Origin: an uncultured Collinsella sp. | GTDB lineage: Bacteria > Actinomycetota > Coriobacteriia > Coriobacteriales > Coriobacteriaceae | Assembly: GCA_900554595.1 (NCBI GenBank) | Contig: USHZ01000003.1 | Coordinates: 1 to 36,758 of the forward strand | Direction of reading: 5' to 3' | DNA: 36,758 nt | Part shown: in pieces, positions 8,715 to 17,640 of the stretch | How the letters are laid out: every line of letters starts with the position of its first letter | How positions within the stretch are numbered: position 1 is the first letter of the stretch | The notes under the pieces: generated by a model | The model's database searches: none | Seen by the model: only the letters and a program-made list of their open reading frames with translations | Told to the model about the DNA's origin: nothing | Translations under genes and position numbers: made by a program

Positions 8715-10454
8715 CTACAGCTCGTACTTGTACACGCGGTAGATGTACTTCTCGGCTTCCATCTCGTAGGTGGCGATGGGCAGTCCGTAGCGGTCGTACT
8801 CGATAAAGGTCTTGGCCATGCCCGATGCCACGAGTATGCTGTTCGAATTGCCGACGCGCTGCGCACTGCTGACGTAGCCCGAGAACGGCACCGCGATCCG
8901 GTCCACAAGCTCGTAGGTGCGCGCCGTCTCGTCCACTGTAAAGATGCGACTAAACGAATGCGTTCCCTTGCTGCAGTCGGTCACCACCGCGGCGCCCAGC
9001 TGGCCCCAGTCGAACTTGGGATAGCTTTCGGCCGCACCAAAGTTGTTGTCGTACAGCAGCACTTGGTAGCGACCGGTCGTTACCGTGTCAGAACTCGGCA
9101 GATACGTCACGCTGTGCTGGCCCGCATTGAGCGAATAATCGCCTTGGGCCTGCAGCAACTTGTCCTCAAAGCCCGAGTCAGCCCAAAACTCGGGCAAGCC
9201 CATAAGCCAATCGACCGTAGGCGTGCCATAGATATCCGTGAGCTTGATGACCGTTGAGGTCTCGCGCGAGCTGAGCAGAACGGTGCCGCCGCCGAGCCAC
9301 TGAATCGTGTTGATGTGGATCCAATCCAGGTCGCCGTCCGAGGCCACCTTGGCGCTCGCTTTGAGATCGGGAAATATGTCGCCCAGGTCTACAACGAGAG
9401 AAACGGCGCCCGTTGCTATGTCTATCTTGATGATGAGGTCCTCGACATTAACGCGCTCGCCCTTGTCCTTTTTAGCGGCTGCGCGGTCGATGTCCAAGTC
9501 GGCTTCGGAGCCGGCGTGGCTCGCCAGCACCAACAGGTTGTCATCGTCATCGAAAGCGTAATCGTGATGCAGTTCGTATTCGCCGGTGCTCCAGATATTT
9601 ACCACCTGGCCGATGGCGTTGATCTGGGCCATCTTGGTCGTCGAGACGCTCATGATCATGCTGCCGTCGCCCGGGAACAGCAGGCGATGGCTGCGGTAGC
9701 CGATGATCGGCACCTCGCCGCGGATCTGACCCGCGTTGTCGTAGAGATACATAAAGTCGAGCTTGGACGAGTCGTTGCCCAGAATGGCAAAGAGGCCATC
9801 GGCGAGCGGCGTGTTGGACTCCCCTGCCGTGACGGTGAGATGTTTCTCTTCCTCACCCTTGAGCGCCGGCGTCTTGACGGTGAATTTCGAGGTACGGCTC
9901 GTGCCATCCTGCGCGATGCAGGTTAGGGTTACCGTGTTTTTGTGGTTGGGAATGAGGCCGATAACCTTGAACTCGTGCTCCGTGGCCGGCATGTCGCCAC
10001 CGTGGGGCGTGCGGGAAAAGGCAGCCACTTTGGGGGAATCAGCGAATTTCTTACGGCCGGCGATCTCGTAGGAGACGATTACGGAATCTGTCGTTGCAAA
10101 ACGCACGTAGCAACTCAGGGTGTCGGTACCAAAGGGATCCTGTGCGACAAACGGAGCGGTCTCACTGTAGCTGTCGGCAGCGTATTCGGCATCTAGCTGC
10201 TCCTTGATGGCCGCCTGTTTCTCGACGTCATAGGTCGCGACGATCTGATTGTAGATCTTCTTTTGCTCGTCGGTGAGTCCGTCGTCCGCGTTGGGCATAT
10301 CGTTCGCATCGGCTCCGGCAGCAGAGCAGCCTGCAAGTCCCGCGTTCGTCAGCGCCAACGTGCCCGCCGCCATGCCCGCAAGGGCAGCACGACGCGTGAG
10401 CGGCCAGCCGCCTTCGTTACTCGATCCCATGTCGTCACCATCGAAGAATTCCAT
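8715..10454 (-). CDS. Aryl-sulfate sulfotransferase, Tat lipoprotein
   Basis: Predicted PAPS-independent arylsulfotransferase (ASST) that moves sulfate from one phenolic sulfate to another phenol outside the membrane. The 579-residue protein starts with a twin-arginine signal (R21-R22), a hydrophobic core and the lipobox L-A-G-C with Cys43, so it should be a lipoprotein. The rest fits the six-bladed propeller of the family. Candidate active-site residues are H296/H297, H380 (W-I-H-I-N-T), R397 (S-S-R-E-T-S), H447 (G-Q-H-S-V-T) and H499. The H380-R397 spacing is close to the His356-Arg374 spacing of E. coli ASST, and H447 would be the transiently sulfated histidine. The ATG at 10454 is chosen for its AAGGAA site; ATGs at 10472 and 10430 are alternatives. 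No DsbA/DsbB-like partner is adjacent. Confidence 0.85.
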   Translation of the reverse strand: MEFFDGDDMGSSNEGGWPLTRRAALAGMAAGTLALTNAGLAGCSAAGADANDMPNADDGLTDEQKKIYNQIVATYDVEKQAAIKEQLDAEYAADSYSETAPFVAQDPFGTDTLSCYVRFATTDSVIVSYEIAGRKKFADSPKVAAFSRTPHGGDMPATEHEFKVIGLIPNHKNTVTLTCIAQDGTSRTSKFTVKTPALKGEEEKHLTVTAGESNTPLADGLFAILGNDSSKLDFMYLYDNAGQIRGEVPIIGYRSHRLLFPGDGSMIMSVSTTKMAQINAIGQVVNIWSTGEYELHHDYAFDDDDNLLVLASHAGSEADLDIDRAAAKKDKGERVNVEDLIIKIDIATGAVSLVVDLGDIFPDLKASAKVASDGDLDWIHINTIQWLGGGTVLLSSRETSTVIKLTDIYGTPTVDWLMGLPEFWADSGFEDKLLQAQGDYSLNAGQHSVTYLPSSDTVTTGRYQVLLYDNNFGAAESYPKFDWGQLGAAVVTDCSKGTHSFSRIFTVDETARTYELVDRIAVPFSGYVSSAQRVGNSNSILVASGMAKTFIEYDRYGLPIATYEMEAEKYIYRVYKYEL

Positions 10455-10637
10455 CGCTGCCGCTTCCTTCATATTCCAGGGCACTTGCCAAGCTCTGTCC
10501 AATTTATGACTCGAAGCTTAACAAACGCCCCTTAAGGTTAGCTTAGGCTCGCGGCAGCCGGAGCTGTTAGCCGCAAGACGCACAGGGGACGCAGGAATGC
10601 GATGATCCGTTTTCCTCCGTCCCCGAGGGATCAATTT

Positions 10638-11597
10638 TTAGTACTTGAAGAAGCCCCCGCCCGAGCTTTCGCCCAGCTTGCCTTCGTCGAGCATTTTCTT
10701 GAGGACGGAGGCCATGGCCTTAAAGTTGTAGGGCATCATCATCTTTTTGAGCAGCGGGCTCACCAGGCCCGGGACCTTCTGATACTGCATAACGATGTTG
10801 TAGGCCGTCTGGATGCCCACCGTGTCGAATACGCGGAACGGGCCCTTGGGGGCACCGGTGCCACGCGTCCACGCGAGGTCGATGCTCTTGGGATCGCTCA
10901 CGCCCGAGACATACAGGTCAAGGCCCGAAAGCAGCCATGGCACCAGCATGGAATTGAGCAGGTAGCCGTTCTTTTCCTTGTTGACGGGAAGCGCCAGCAT
11001 GCGGATGTCGTTGGCGAAGTCGACAAGCTCGTCGAAGTAGCGCTTGTCGGTCTGGTCCTGTGCCATAACCTCGGCCATGTTGTTCTTCCAGATGGAGTTG
11101 GCAAAGTGCAGCGACAGGTACTTCTCGGGACGGCCGGTGTACTTGGCAAAGGTGCTCGGCAGCAGCGTGGATGAGTTCGTCACGATGACGGTCTTTTGCG
11201 GGAGAACCGGGGCGAGCTTCTTGTAGAAGTCGATCTTTGCCTGTGTGTCCTCGGCCATAGACTCGATGACCAGGTCGGCGTCGACCACTGCCTTGGCAAG
11301 ATCGAGCTCCAGCTTGAGCGTGGAGTAGGCGCGCTCAACGGCAGCGAGCGCCGCCTCCTTGTCGAAGGGCTGGGTGCTATCGGCGATACCGGCGCACCAC
11401 TCGCCCGTGCCGTCCGCCATACCCTCGATAGCAGCGATGTACTCCTCGCGCACATGATCGATCTTGGGCTGGGTGCGGCCGATGCTGCCCTCGCTGCGCA
11501 GCCAAATCGTCACATCAAAGCCGCAGTAGGCAGCCTGAAAGGCAATCTGGCTTCCCAGAACGCCGCCGCCGGCAACGCAAACGGTCTTGTAGCTCAT
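10638..11597 (-). CDS. 3-hydroxyacyl-CoA dehydrogenase family protein
   Basis: 319-residue NAD-dependent dehydrogenase-like protein of the 3-hydroxyacyl-CoA dehydrogenase/3-hydroxybutyryl-CoA dehydrogenase family. The N-terminal Rossmann loop is G-G-G-V-L-G at residues 10-15. The catalytic-region signature, normally H-F-F-N-P, reads L-H-F-A-N-S-I-W-K, keeping the histidine and asparagine but not the proline. The C-terminal 3HCDH domain (about 190-300) is recognisable from the L-A-W-T-R-G-T-G and F-D-T-V-G segments. The ATG at 11597 has GAGAGGA upstream. It stands alone, with 416 nt before the next gene upstream and no crotonase or thiolase nearby, so the pathway (butyrate-type chain or another hydroxyacid) is unclear. 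The altered signature means substrate may differ from standard HBD. Confidence 0.8.
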   Translation of the reverse strand: MSYKTVCVAGGGVLGSQIAFQAAYCGFDVTIWLRSEGSIGRTQPKIDHVREEYIAAIEGMADGTGEWCAGIADSTQPFDKEAALAAVERAYSTLKLELDLAKAVVDADLVIESMAEDTQAKIDFYKKLAPVLPQKTVIVTNSSTLLPSTFAKYTGRPEKYLSLHFANSIWKNNMAEVMAQDQTDKRYFDELVDFANDIRMLALPVNKEKNGYLLNSMLVPWLLSGLDLYVSGVSDPKSIDLAWTRGTGAPKGPFRVFDTVGIQTAYNIVMQYQKVPGLVSPLLKKMMMPYNFKAMASVLKKMLDEGKLGESSGGGFFKY

Positions 11598-11764
11598 GGA
11601 ACGGTCCTCTCTTACGTAATTCCATAGATGTGTATTTATTCAACCGTAAGAGGGCTGCACGCTGGGGGTGGGTTCTATAAACGGGCGGTATTTTGCGGCA
11701 AACGGCTACATATGTTCATTATCTCAGGGTTCCGAGGGCAGTTTTTGGTGCCACCGAGACGTCG

Positions 11765-11897
11765 TTTTCAGAAGTATGCGGCAAATTTTAAAACTCTCGA
11801 GCACACCCCCGTTTTCCGTAAATAAAACCGCAGGTACAGAGCTTGGGCATACCAAGTGTGCTCGGCCTATTCAGATTTTGCCGCATACTTCCGAAAT
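11765..11897. repeat. MITE-like element with nested inverted repeats
   Basis: The outer arms GAAGTATGCGGCAAA (11771-11785) and its exact reverse complement (11877-11891) are extended outwards by a shared TTTC. Inside, CGAGCACAC (11798-11806) and GTGTGCTCG (11856-11864) form a second pair. The gap between outer and inner arm is 12 nt on both sides, but the gap sequences do not pair. No target-site duplication is evident. It is either a small non-autonomous mobile element or two inverted copies of one protein-binding motif. Confidence 0.5.
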
Positions 11898-11947
11898 CTA
11901 AGTTCGCAAAGGGTGATAGTTGGGGCGTTTACGCAACATATGTCCAG

Positions 11948-11985
11948 TAAAAACGGGTGATAGCCGGTACGGCTACCACCCGTTT
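11948..11985 (-). terminator. Rho-independent terminator of the dehydratase activase
   Basis: On the minus strand, AAACGGGTGGTAGCC pairs with GGCTATCACCCGTTT (15 bp, one G-U) and is followed by further T residues. It lies about 30 nt after the activase stop. Confidence 0.88.
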
Positions 11986-12013
11986 GTCTTATATCCGGCT
12001 CAAAGCGGGCCGT

Positions 12014-15000
12014 CTACTTCTTAATACCGCGCCCCAGACGCTCGGCGACCGATGCCACGGCCTCCTCGCTGGCCGAGCCGCAGCTCACGCAGCCATCGTG
12101 GGCACGCATCTGGCCGGTGACCTCGTCCATCGCGAGCGGTGCCACCTTCTCGAGCTTAAAGCCCTTGCCGGCGCGCATGTTCTCCTTGGCCACGCTGATC
12201 ATGAGCTTAATGCGGTTGAGCTGGTTGACCTCGGACGCACCGGGATCATAGTCCACCGCGACAATGTTGCTCTCGGGATGCTGGCGGCGCAGCTCCTTGA
12301 TCACAGCCTTACCCACCACGTGGTTGGGCAGGCACGCAAAGGGCTGCGTGCAGATGATGTTGGGCGCGCCATGGTCGATCAGGTCGAGCATCTCGGCCGT
12401 GAGCAACCAGCCCTCGCCCATGTTGTTGCACACCGAAAGCACCGTGCGGGCCTTGTCCGCCATGGTGCCGATGCGCTCGGGCGCCTCAAAGCGGTGGGAC
12501 TTTTCGAGCATCTCCTCCACCGGCGTACGCATCCAGTCCACGAGTTTGATGAGCGCCTGCATACCAGCGCGCGTGGTAGCAGAGCTACCCAGCTCGTCCT
12601 TCTGCAGCTCGGCGTTGCTCATGGAGTACAGGAAGAAGTCGAGCAGGCCCGGCACCACGGCCTCGCAGCCCTCGCGCTCGATAACGTCGACCACGTGGTT
12701 GTTGGCCGTGGGATGGAACTTGACCAAGATCTCACCGACCACGCCCACGCGCGGCTTGGTACCCTCGCCCACGAGCGGCAAAGTGTCGAACGCGCGGATG
12801 GCCTCACGGCACAGCTTGGTGTAGTTGTGGCGGTTGAACTTGGGCGCCAGCTTGCGGGCGCGCGCCATGTACTCCTCGTAGAGCGCGTTGGCGGCACCGG
12901 GCGTGGCCTCGTACGGGCGGCAGCGATAGAGCATCTGCATCATCACGTCGCCAAAGAGTACCGCGTAAACTGCCTGCTTAAGCAGCGCTGGCGTAATCTT
13001 AAAGCCGGGGTTGTCCTCGCCGAGCGCCACGGCCGAAAGCGAGATCACCGGAATCTCGGGGTGGCCGCTCTCGCGCAGGGCCTTGCGGATGAGCGCGATG
13101 TAGTTGGTGGCACGGCAGCCGCCGCCGGTCTGACTGATAACCACGGCCGTCTTGGACAGGTCGTACCGACCGCTCTCGATGGCCTCCATAATCTGGCCGG
13201 TCACCAAAATGGACGGATAGCAGATGTCATTGTTCACGTAGCGCAGGCCGGCCTCGACGGCATCGTGATCGGTCGAGGGCAGCAGCCCCAAGTTGTAGCC
13301 AGCACCACGGAACACCTCTTTGACCAGGTCAAAGTGGATCGGCGCCATCTGCGGGCACAGGATGGTGTAGCCCTCCTCGCGCATCTGCTCGGTAAAGGGT
13401 ACCTTGGGCCACGCGGTCGAAGCACTCTCGCGCTGCGCCTCAAACGTGTACTTGCGGCTCGCGAACGCGGGGGCATCTGTGGAGGGTGCCACCGGCGCGG
13501 CATCACCCTGCTCGTAGGCCTCGCCCGCGGCCGCGGCCTCGGCCAGGCGCTCGGCCTCCTGGTCCTTGAGCGCGGCCATGAGCGAGCGGATGCGAATGCG
13601 CGCGGCACCCAGGTTGGATACCTCGTCGATCTTGAGCACGGTGTAGATCTTGCCGCTGGCTTCCAGAATCTCCTGCACCTGGTCGGTGGTCAGGGCGTCC
13701 AGACCGCAGCCGAAAGAGTTGAGCTGAATCAGGTCCAAATCGTTGCGCATCGTCACAAAACGGGCGACGGCGTACAGGCGGCTGTGGTACATCCACTGGT
13801 CGACGACGCGGATGGGGCGCTCGGGCTTCACGAGATGCGCGAGCGAATCCTCGGTAAAGACCGCAAAGCCAAAGCTCGAGATAAGCTCGGGCAGGGCATG
13901 GTTGATTTCGGGGTCGTTATGGTAGGGACGGCCGGCGAGCACGATGCCGTGACCGCCGTGGTCCTCGACCCACTTAAGGGCCTCCTCGCCCATGGTCTGG
14001 ATGTCCTCGTGGAAACGCGCATCGGCCTCAAAGGCAGCGTTGACGGCGGCATCGACCTCGGAGCGCGTGATCTTGGGTCCACGCACGCGACCGCGACCGG
14101 CTTGCGCATCGGCCACACGGTCGACGGCGAGCACCTGGTACAGACGGCGCTTGAGCTCGGTCTTGTCGTGATAGGGCACAAACGGATACAGGAACTCGAT
14201 GTTCTGCTCGCGGATCTCGTCGATGTTGAGTGCCAACGCCGTGGGGTAGCTCATGACGATGGGGCAGTTATAGCAGTTGCCAGCCGTCGGATCCTCCTTG
14301 CGCTCCCAGCGCACGCACGGCATCCAGATGAAGTCGACATCGCGGTCGATAAGGTTCATCACGTGGCCGTGGCTCATCTTGGCCGGATAGCACACGCTCT
14401 CGGACGGCATGGACTCGATGCCCGCCTGGTAGGTCTTCTTGCTCGACTGGTCGGACAGCTGCACGCTAAAGCCCAGGCGCGTAAAGAACGCATGCCAGAA
14501 GGGGTAGTTCTCGTACATGTTGAGCGCGCGCGGGATGCCGACGGTACCGCGCGGGGCCTCGTCGGGGCTCAGCACCTCGCGGTTAAAGAGCAGCTCGTTT
14601 TTCTTTTTGAAGAGGTTGGGTGCCTCGGTCTTTTGCTTTTTGTGGCCGGCACCCTTCTCGCAGCGGTTGCCGGTAATGAAGCGCCTGCCGCCGCCAAAGT
14701 CGTTGACGGTGAGCTGGCAGTTGTTGGAGCAACGGCCGCAGCGGACATGCTTTTGCGTCACGGTGAGGTGCGCGATGTCCTCGGCAGAAAGAATGGTCGA
14801 GGTGCCGTCGGCGCCGGCGCGATCGCGGGCGAGCAGGGCCGCACCGTAGGCGCCCATGCAGCCGGCGATGTCGGGACGCACGGCATGAACGCCGGTGAGC
14901 TGCTCAAACGCGCGCAGCGTAGCATCGGACATAAAGGTGCCGCCCTGGACGATCACCTGGCTGCCGATCTCCTTGGGGTCGCGCAGCTTAATGACCTTGA

Positions 15001-16795
15001 ACAGGGCATTCTTGATGACGGAATAGGACAGGCCGGCCGCGATGTCGCCCACCGTGGCGCCTTCCTTTTGCGCCTGCTTGACGCGCGAGTTCATAAAGAC
15101 CGTGCAGCGGCTGCCCAGATCGACGGGGGCCTTGGCATGGATGGCGGCATCGGCAAACGCGCGCACGTCCATGTTCATAGACACGGCGAAACTCTCGATA
15201 AAGCTGCCACAGCCCGACGAGCAGGCCTCGTTGAGCATGATATGCTCGATGACGCCGTCCTTGACGCGCAGGCACTTCATATCCTGGCCGCCGATGTCCA
15301 GGATGAACTCGACGCCGGGCAGGAATGCCTTGGCGCCGCGCAGGTGCGCAACGGTCTCGATCTCGCCGGAGTCGGCCTTGAGGGCCTCGATGAGCAGCGC
15401 CTCGCCGTAGCCCGTGGTGGTCACGTGGCCGATGGTGCAGCCTGCGGGAATGTGGTTGTAGAAATCGGCCATGATGACCTTGGCCGTGCCCAGGATGTCA
15501 CCGTTGTTGTTGCCATACCAGGTGTGTAGCAGCTGGCCGTCCTCGCCTACGAGCGCGGCCTTCATGGTGGTGGAGCCGGCGTCGATGCCGATGAACACGC
15601 GGCCGGTGTAGCCGTCGAGCTTGCCCTTGGGGACGACCTCGGCGTCGTGGCGGGTCTTGAACTCGGCAAAGTCCTCGTCGGTGGCAAAGAGCGGGTCCAG
15701 GCGCTCGACCTCAGCACCCTGCGTGTCGCCCAAGCTGTCGATAGCCTCGATGAGCTGCGGGAACGTGCTGAGCTTGTTGGACTCGTGCGCCATGGCAGCG
15801 CCGCTCGCCACAAACAGGTGAGCGTTTTGGGGCACGATACGGTGCTCCTCGTCCAGGTTGAGCGTGAGATAGAAGCGATGACGCAGCTCGGAGAGGTACT
15901 GCAACGGGCCGCCCAGAAAGGCGACGTTGCCGCGGATGGGACGGCCGCACGCCAGGCCCGAGATGGTCTGGGTCACGACGGCTTGGAAGATGGAAGCGGC
16001 AACATCCTCGGGGCGAGCGCCCTCGTTGAGCAGCGGCTGCACGTCAGTCTTGGCAAAAACGCCGCAGCGGCTGGCAATGGGATAGATGGTGGTGGCGTTG
16101 GCCGCGAGTTCGTTAAGGCCGCTGGCATCGGTGTGCAGCAGGGTTGCCATCTGATCGATGAACGCGCCCGTGCCGCCGGCGCAGGTGCCGTTCATGCGCT
16201 GCTCGATGCCGTTGTCGAAGTAGATGATCTTGGCGTCCTCGCCACCCAGCTCGATGGCGACGTCGGTGGCCGGGATGAGGGTCTCGACGGCACGCTTGCT
16301 GGCGATGACCTCCTGGACAAACTCCAGGTCGAGCCACTGGGACAGCAGCAGGCCGCCCGAGCCGGTAATGGCGCAGGTCATCTGAGCCGTCGGCAGCACG
16401 GTCGCGGCGCCTTCGAACAAGTCGCGGGCACAGGCGCGGACATCGGTGTGATGGCGCTGGTACTTGGCGTAGACGATCTGATTGTCGTCGTTGAGCACGG
16501 CAAGCTTGACGGTGGTGGAGCCCACGTCGATGCCCAGGTGCAGGTTGCCACGAACGTTCTCGGGGTTGAAGATCGCGCCTTCGGGGGCGTGGGCGGCGGC
16601 TACGGGCTCAGCGGCGGTGGCGGGCTCGCTAGTGACGGGCGTCTCCCCTGCCGCGTTCTTGGCATCGGCAACCGCCTCAGCGACTTTCTCGGCAGCGGCA
16701 GTCGCGGCCTTCTGCGCGGCGTCTACCACGGCGGGCGCGGCCTCGCGTGCGGCAGCGACCATACGATCCTTAATGCCCTCGACGAGTTTGCTCAT
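12014..16795 (-). CDS. Two-headed (R)-2-hydroxyacyl-CoA dehydratase activase, fused (1593 aa)
   Basis: Giant activase-related protein. Residues 1-80 are an Ala/Glu/Lys-rich amphipathic extension. Two BcrA/BadF-type ASKHA ATPase domains follow (about 85-340 and 398-655), each opening with G-I-D-[VA]-G-S-T-T. Each has two cysteines 39 residues apart (C205/C244; C525/C564), the same spacing as the Cys127/Cys166 pair that holds the bridging [4Fe-4S] cluster in HgdC. A Cys cluster (C686-x2-C689-x3-C693, C712) precedes a DUF2229-like region, and the C-terminal third resembles the dehydratase D-component/CoA-enzyme activase family, ending in C1569-x2-C1572. ATP-driven electron transfer to a dehydratase is the family role. 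No separate dehydratase subunits are nearby. The ATG at 16795 follows GAGGAG, which directly adjoins the stop of the TetR gene: a translationally coupled pair. Confidence 0.87.
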   Translation of the reverse strand: MSKLVEGIKDRMVAAAREAAPAVVDAAQKAATAAAEKVAEAVADAKNAAGETPVTSEPATAAEPVAAAHAPEGAIFNPENVRGNLHLGIDVGSTTVKLAVLNDDNQIVYAKYQRHHTDVRACARDLFEGAATVLPTAQMTCAITGSGGLLLSQWLDLEFVQEVIASKRAVETLIPATDVAIELGGEDAKIIYFDNGIEQRMNGTCAGGTGAFIDQMATLLHTDASGLNELAANATTIYPIASRCGVFAKTDVQPLLNEGARPEDVAASIFQAVVTQTISGLACGRPIRGNVAFLGGPLQYLSELRHRFYLTLNLDEEHRIVPQNAHLFVASGAAMAHESNKLSTFPQLIEAIDSLGDTQGAEVERLDPLFATDEDFAEFKTRHDAEVVPKGKLDGYTGRVFIGIDAGSTTMKAALVGEDGQLLHTWYGNNNGDILGTAKVIMADFYNHIPAGCTIGHVTTTGYGEALLIEALKADSGEIETVAHLRGAKAFLPGVEFILDIGGQDMKCLRVKDGVIEHIMLNEACSSGCGSFIESFAVSMNMDVRAFADAAIHAKAPVDLGSRCTVFMNSRVKQAQKEGATVGDIAAGLSYSVIKNALFKVIKLRDPKEIGSQVIVQGGTFMSDATLRAFEQLTGVHAVRPDIAGCMGAYGAALLARDRAGADGTSTILSAEDIAHLTVTQKHVRCGRCSNNCQLTVNDFGGGRRFITGNRCEKGAGHKKQKTEAPNLFKKKNELLFNREVLSPDEAPRGTVGIPRALNMYENYPFWHAFFTRLGFSVQLSDQSSKKTYQAGIESMPSESVCYPAKMSHGHVMNLIDRDVDFIWMPCVRWERKEDPTAGNCYNCPIVMSYPTALALNIDEIREQNIEFLYPFVPYHDKTELKRRLYQVLAVDRVADAQAGRGRVRGPKITRSEVDAAVNAAFEADARFHEDIQTMGEEALKWVEDHGGHGIVLAGRPYHNDPEINHALPELISSFGFAVFTEDSLAHLVKPERPIRVVDQWMYHSRLYAVARFVTMRNDLDLIQLNSFGCGLDALTTDQVQEILEASGKIYTVLKIDEVSNLGAARIRIRSLMAALKDQEAERLAEAAAAGEAYEQGDAAPVAPSTDAPAFASRKYTFEAQRESASTAWPKVPFTEQMREEGYTILCPQMAPIHFDLVKEVFRGAGYNLGLLPSTDHDAVEAGLRYVNNDICYPSILVTGQIMEAIESGRYDLSKTAVVISQTGGGCRATNYIALIRKALRESGHPEIPVISLSAVALGEDNPGFKITPALLKQAVYAVLFGDVMMQMLYRCRPYEATPGAANALYEEYMARARKLAPKFNRHNYTKLCREAIRAFDTLPLVGEGTKPRVGVVGEILVKFHPTANNHVVDVIEREGCEAVVPGLLDFFLYSMSNAELQKDELGSSATTRAGMQALIKLVDWMRTPVEEMLEKSHRFEAPERIGTMADKARTVLSVCNNMGEGWLLTAEMLDLIDHGAPNIICTQPFACLPNHVVGKAVIKELRRQHPESNIVAVDYDPGASEVNQLNRIKLMISVAKENMRAGKGFKLEKVAPLAMDEVTGQMRAHDGCVSCGSASEEAVASVAERLGRGIKK

Positions 16796-16806
16796 TGTCT
16801 CTCCTC

Positions 16807-17517
16807 TTAGTTGTTGGACTCGACGGTTGCGGCGGTGTCGGCCGCGTCCTCGAGCTGCAAGTTCAATAGCTTCATGCCGTATTCCGGCACGTTGATATCG
16901 ATGGGTTGGCCATACAGGTCGCCAGGGCGCACAAAAGCGAGCACCGTCATAATGCGTGCCATGGCCTCGGGCGATTCGGTGAGCCCGCGCTCAAACCAGC
17001 GCTGAATCATGCCGACCTCGGCACTCACGACGTAGGTGACGTAGTAGTCAAAGAACGTGCCCAGCGCCAGGCCCAAAATGCCCGTCTGCGCACGCGGCAC
17101 CACAGCCTCACGCGCGGTGTCGATGATCCTTTTAATGAAGGCCTGGTCGCCACCCGGACCCAGCAGCGCGCCGATTAAGTCGCGGTTGGCCGCAAGATAA
17201 CGCAGCAGCTCAACCGAACCGGGCGCCGGCTCGAGCTCATCGATGTTGTGATAGAGATCAGGTAGCTGAGCTGCGGTGATGAGCTCAATGCGCTCACGAA
17301 TCTCGGCCAGCAAGCCGTCCTCGATTTGATTGATAAAGTCGGGGATATCGCGGTAGTGCGAATAGAACGTGCGGCGCGTAAGGCCGGCGCGCTCGGTGAG
17401 CGACGCGACATTAATGCGCGAAAGGTCGCCGCTTTCGGCAAGCTCGCTGGCAAGCGCCTGGCGAAGGGCACGCTGCGAGCGAAGGGACCGGCGATCGCAT
17501 TTCTCGAGCTGGGACAA
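16807..17517 (-). CDS. TetR-family regulator upstream of the activase
   Basis: 236-residue regulator with an N-terminal TetR DNA-binding domain; the helix-turn-helix covers about residues 36-57 (A-G-L-T-R-R-T-F-Y-S-H-Y). The C-terminal ligand domain resembles the TetR_C type found in DhaS-like regulators. The start is a TTG at 17517 preceded by AAGGAGG at short spacing; no in-frame ATG gives the complete HTH. The gene is followed after 11 nt by the activase, so both should share one transcript. Inverted repeats built on TGCACA lie 33-66 nt upstream and are the likely autoregulatory operator. The effector is unknown; a CoA thioester or fermentation acid would fit the context (inference). Confidence 0.85.
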   Translation of the reverse strand: MSQLEKCDRRSLRSQRALRQALASELAESGDLSRINVASLTERAGLTRRTFYSHYRDIPDFINQIEDGLLAEIRERIELITAAQLPDLYHNIDELEPAPGSVELLRYLAANRDLIGALLGPGGDQAFIKRIIDTAREAVVPRAQTGILGLALGTFFDYYVTYVVSAEVGMIQRWFERGLTESPEAMARIMTVLAFVRPGDLYGQPIDINVPEYGMKLLNLQLEDAADTAATVESNN

Positions 17518-17549
17518 GCGTCCTCCTTGTTACTCAGCCTGTGCGCTAT

Positions 17550-17583
17550 TGCACAGTGCGAGCATTATTGCACACCGTGTGCA
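17550..17583. promoter_or_regulatory. Putative TetR operator pair (TGCACA repeats)
   Basis: TGCACACCGTGTGCA (17569-17583) is a perfect 6-bp inverted repeat with a 3-nt centre. TGCACAGTGC (17550-17559) is a second, tighter one. Both follow ATT, so ATTGCACA is directly repeated 20 bp apart, about two helical turns. They lie immediately upstream of the TetR gene. Confidence 0.55.
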
Positions 17584-17607
17584 TCAACACGTAAAGGCAA
17601 TATTTGG

Positions 17608-17640
17608 AATGTGACGAAGGGGCAATCCCTTTGTCACATT
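17608..17640 (-). terminator. Stem-loop at the end of the HAD hydrolase gene
   Basis: AATGTGAC-AAGGG pairs with CCCTT-GTCACATT around a short loop. The stem has one mismatch and overlaps the HAD stop codon. The following bases (CCAAATATT on the minus strand) are only weakly T-rich, so termination strength is uncertain. Confidence 0.5.

Larger units (their letters stand above)
11598..12013. other. 416-nt intergenic region with inverted repeats
   Basis: The stretch between the dehydrogenase and the activase has no credible gene and is visibly AT-richer than its surroundings. From left to right it holds the dehydrogenase leader, an ACATATGT palindrome (11708-11715), a MITE-like inverted repeat (11765-11897), a second ACATATGT (11936-11943), and the activase terminator (11948-11985). 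GGGTGATAG occurs twice (about 11911 and 11955). Confidence 0.6.

Noticed and set aside
11957..15529. 1190-codon open frame antisense to the activase
   Set aside because: Low-complexity His/Ala/Gly/Val composition and complete overlap with a well-supported gene; compositional shadow.
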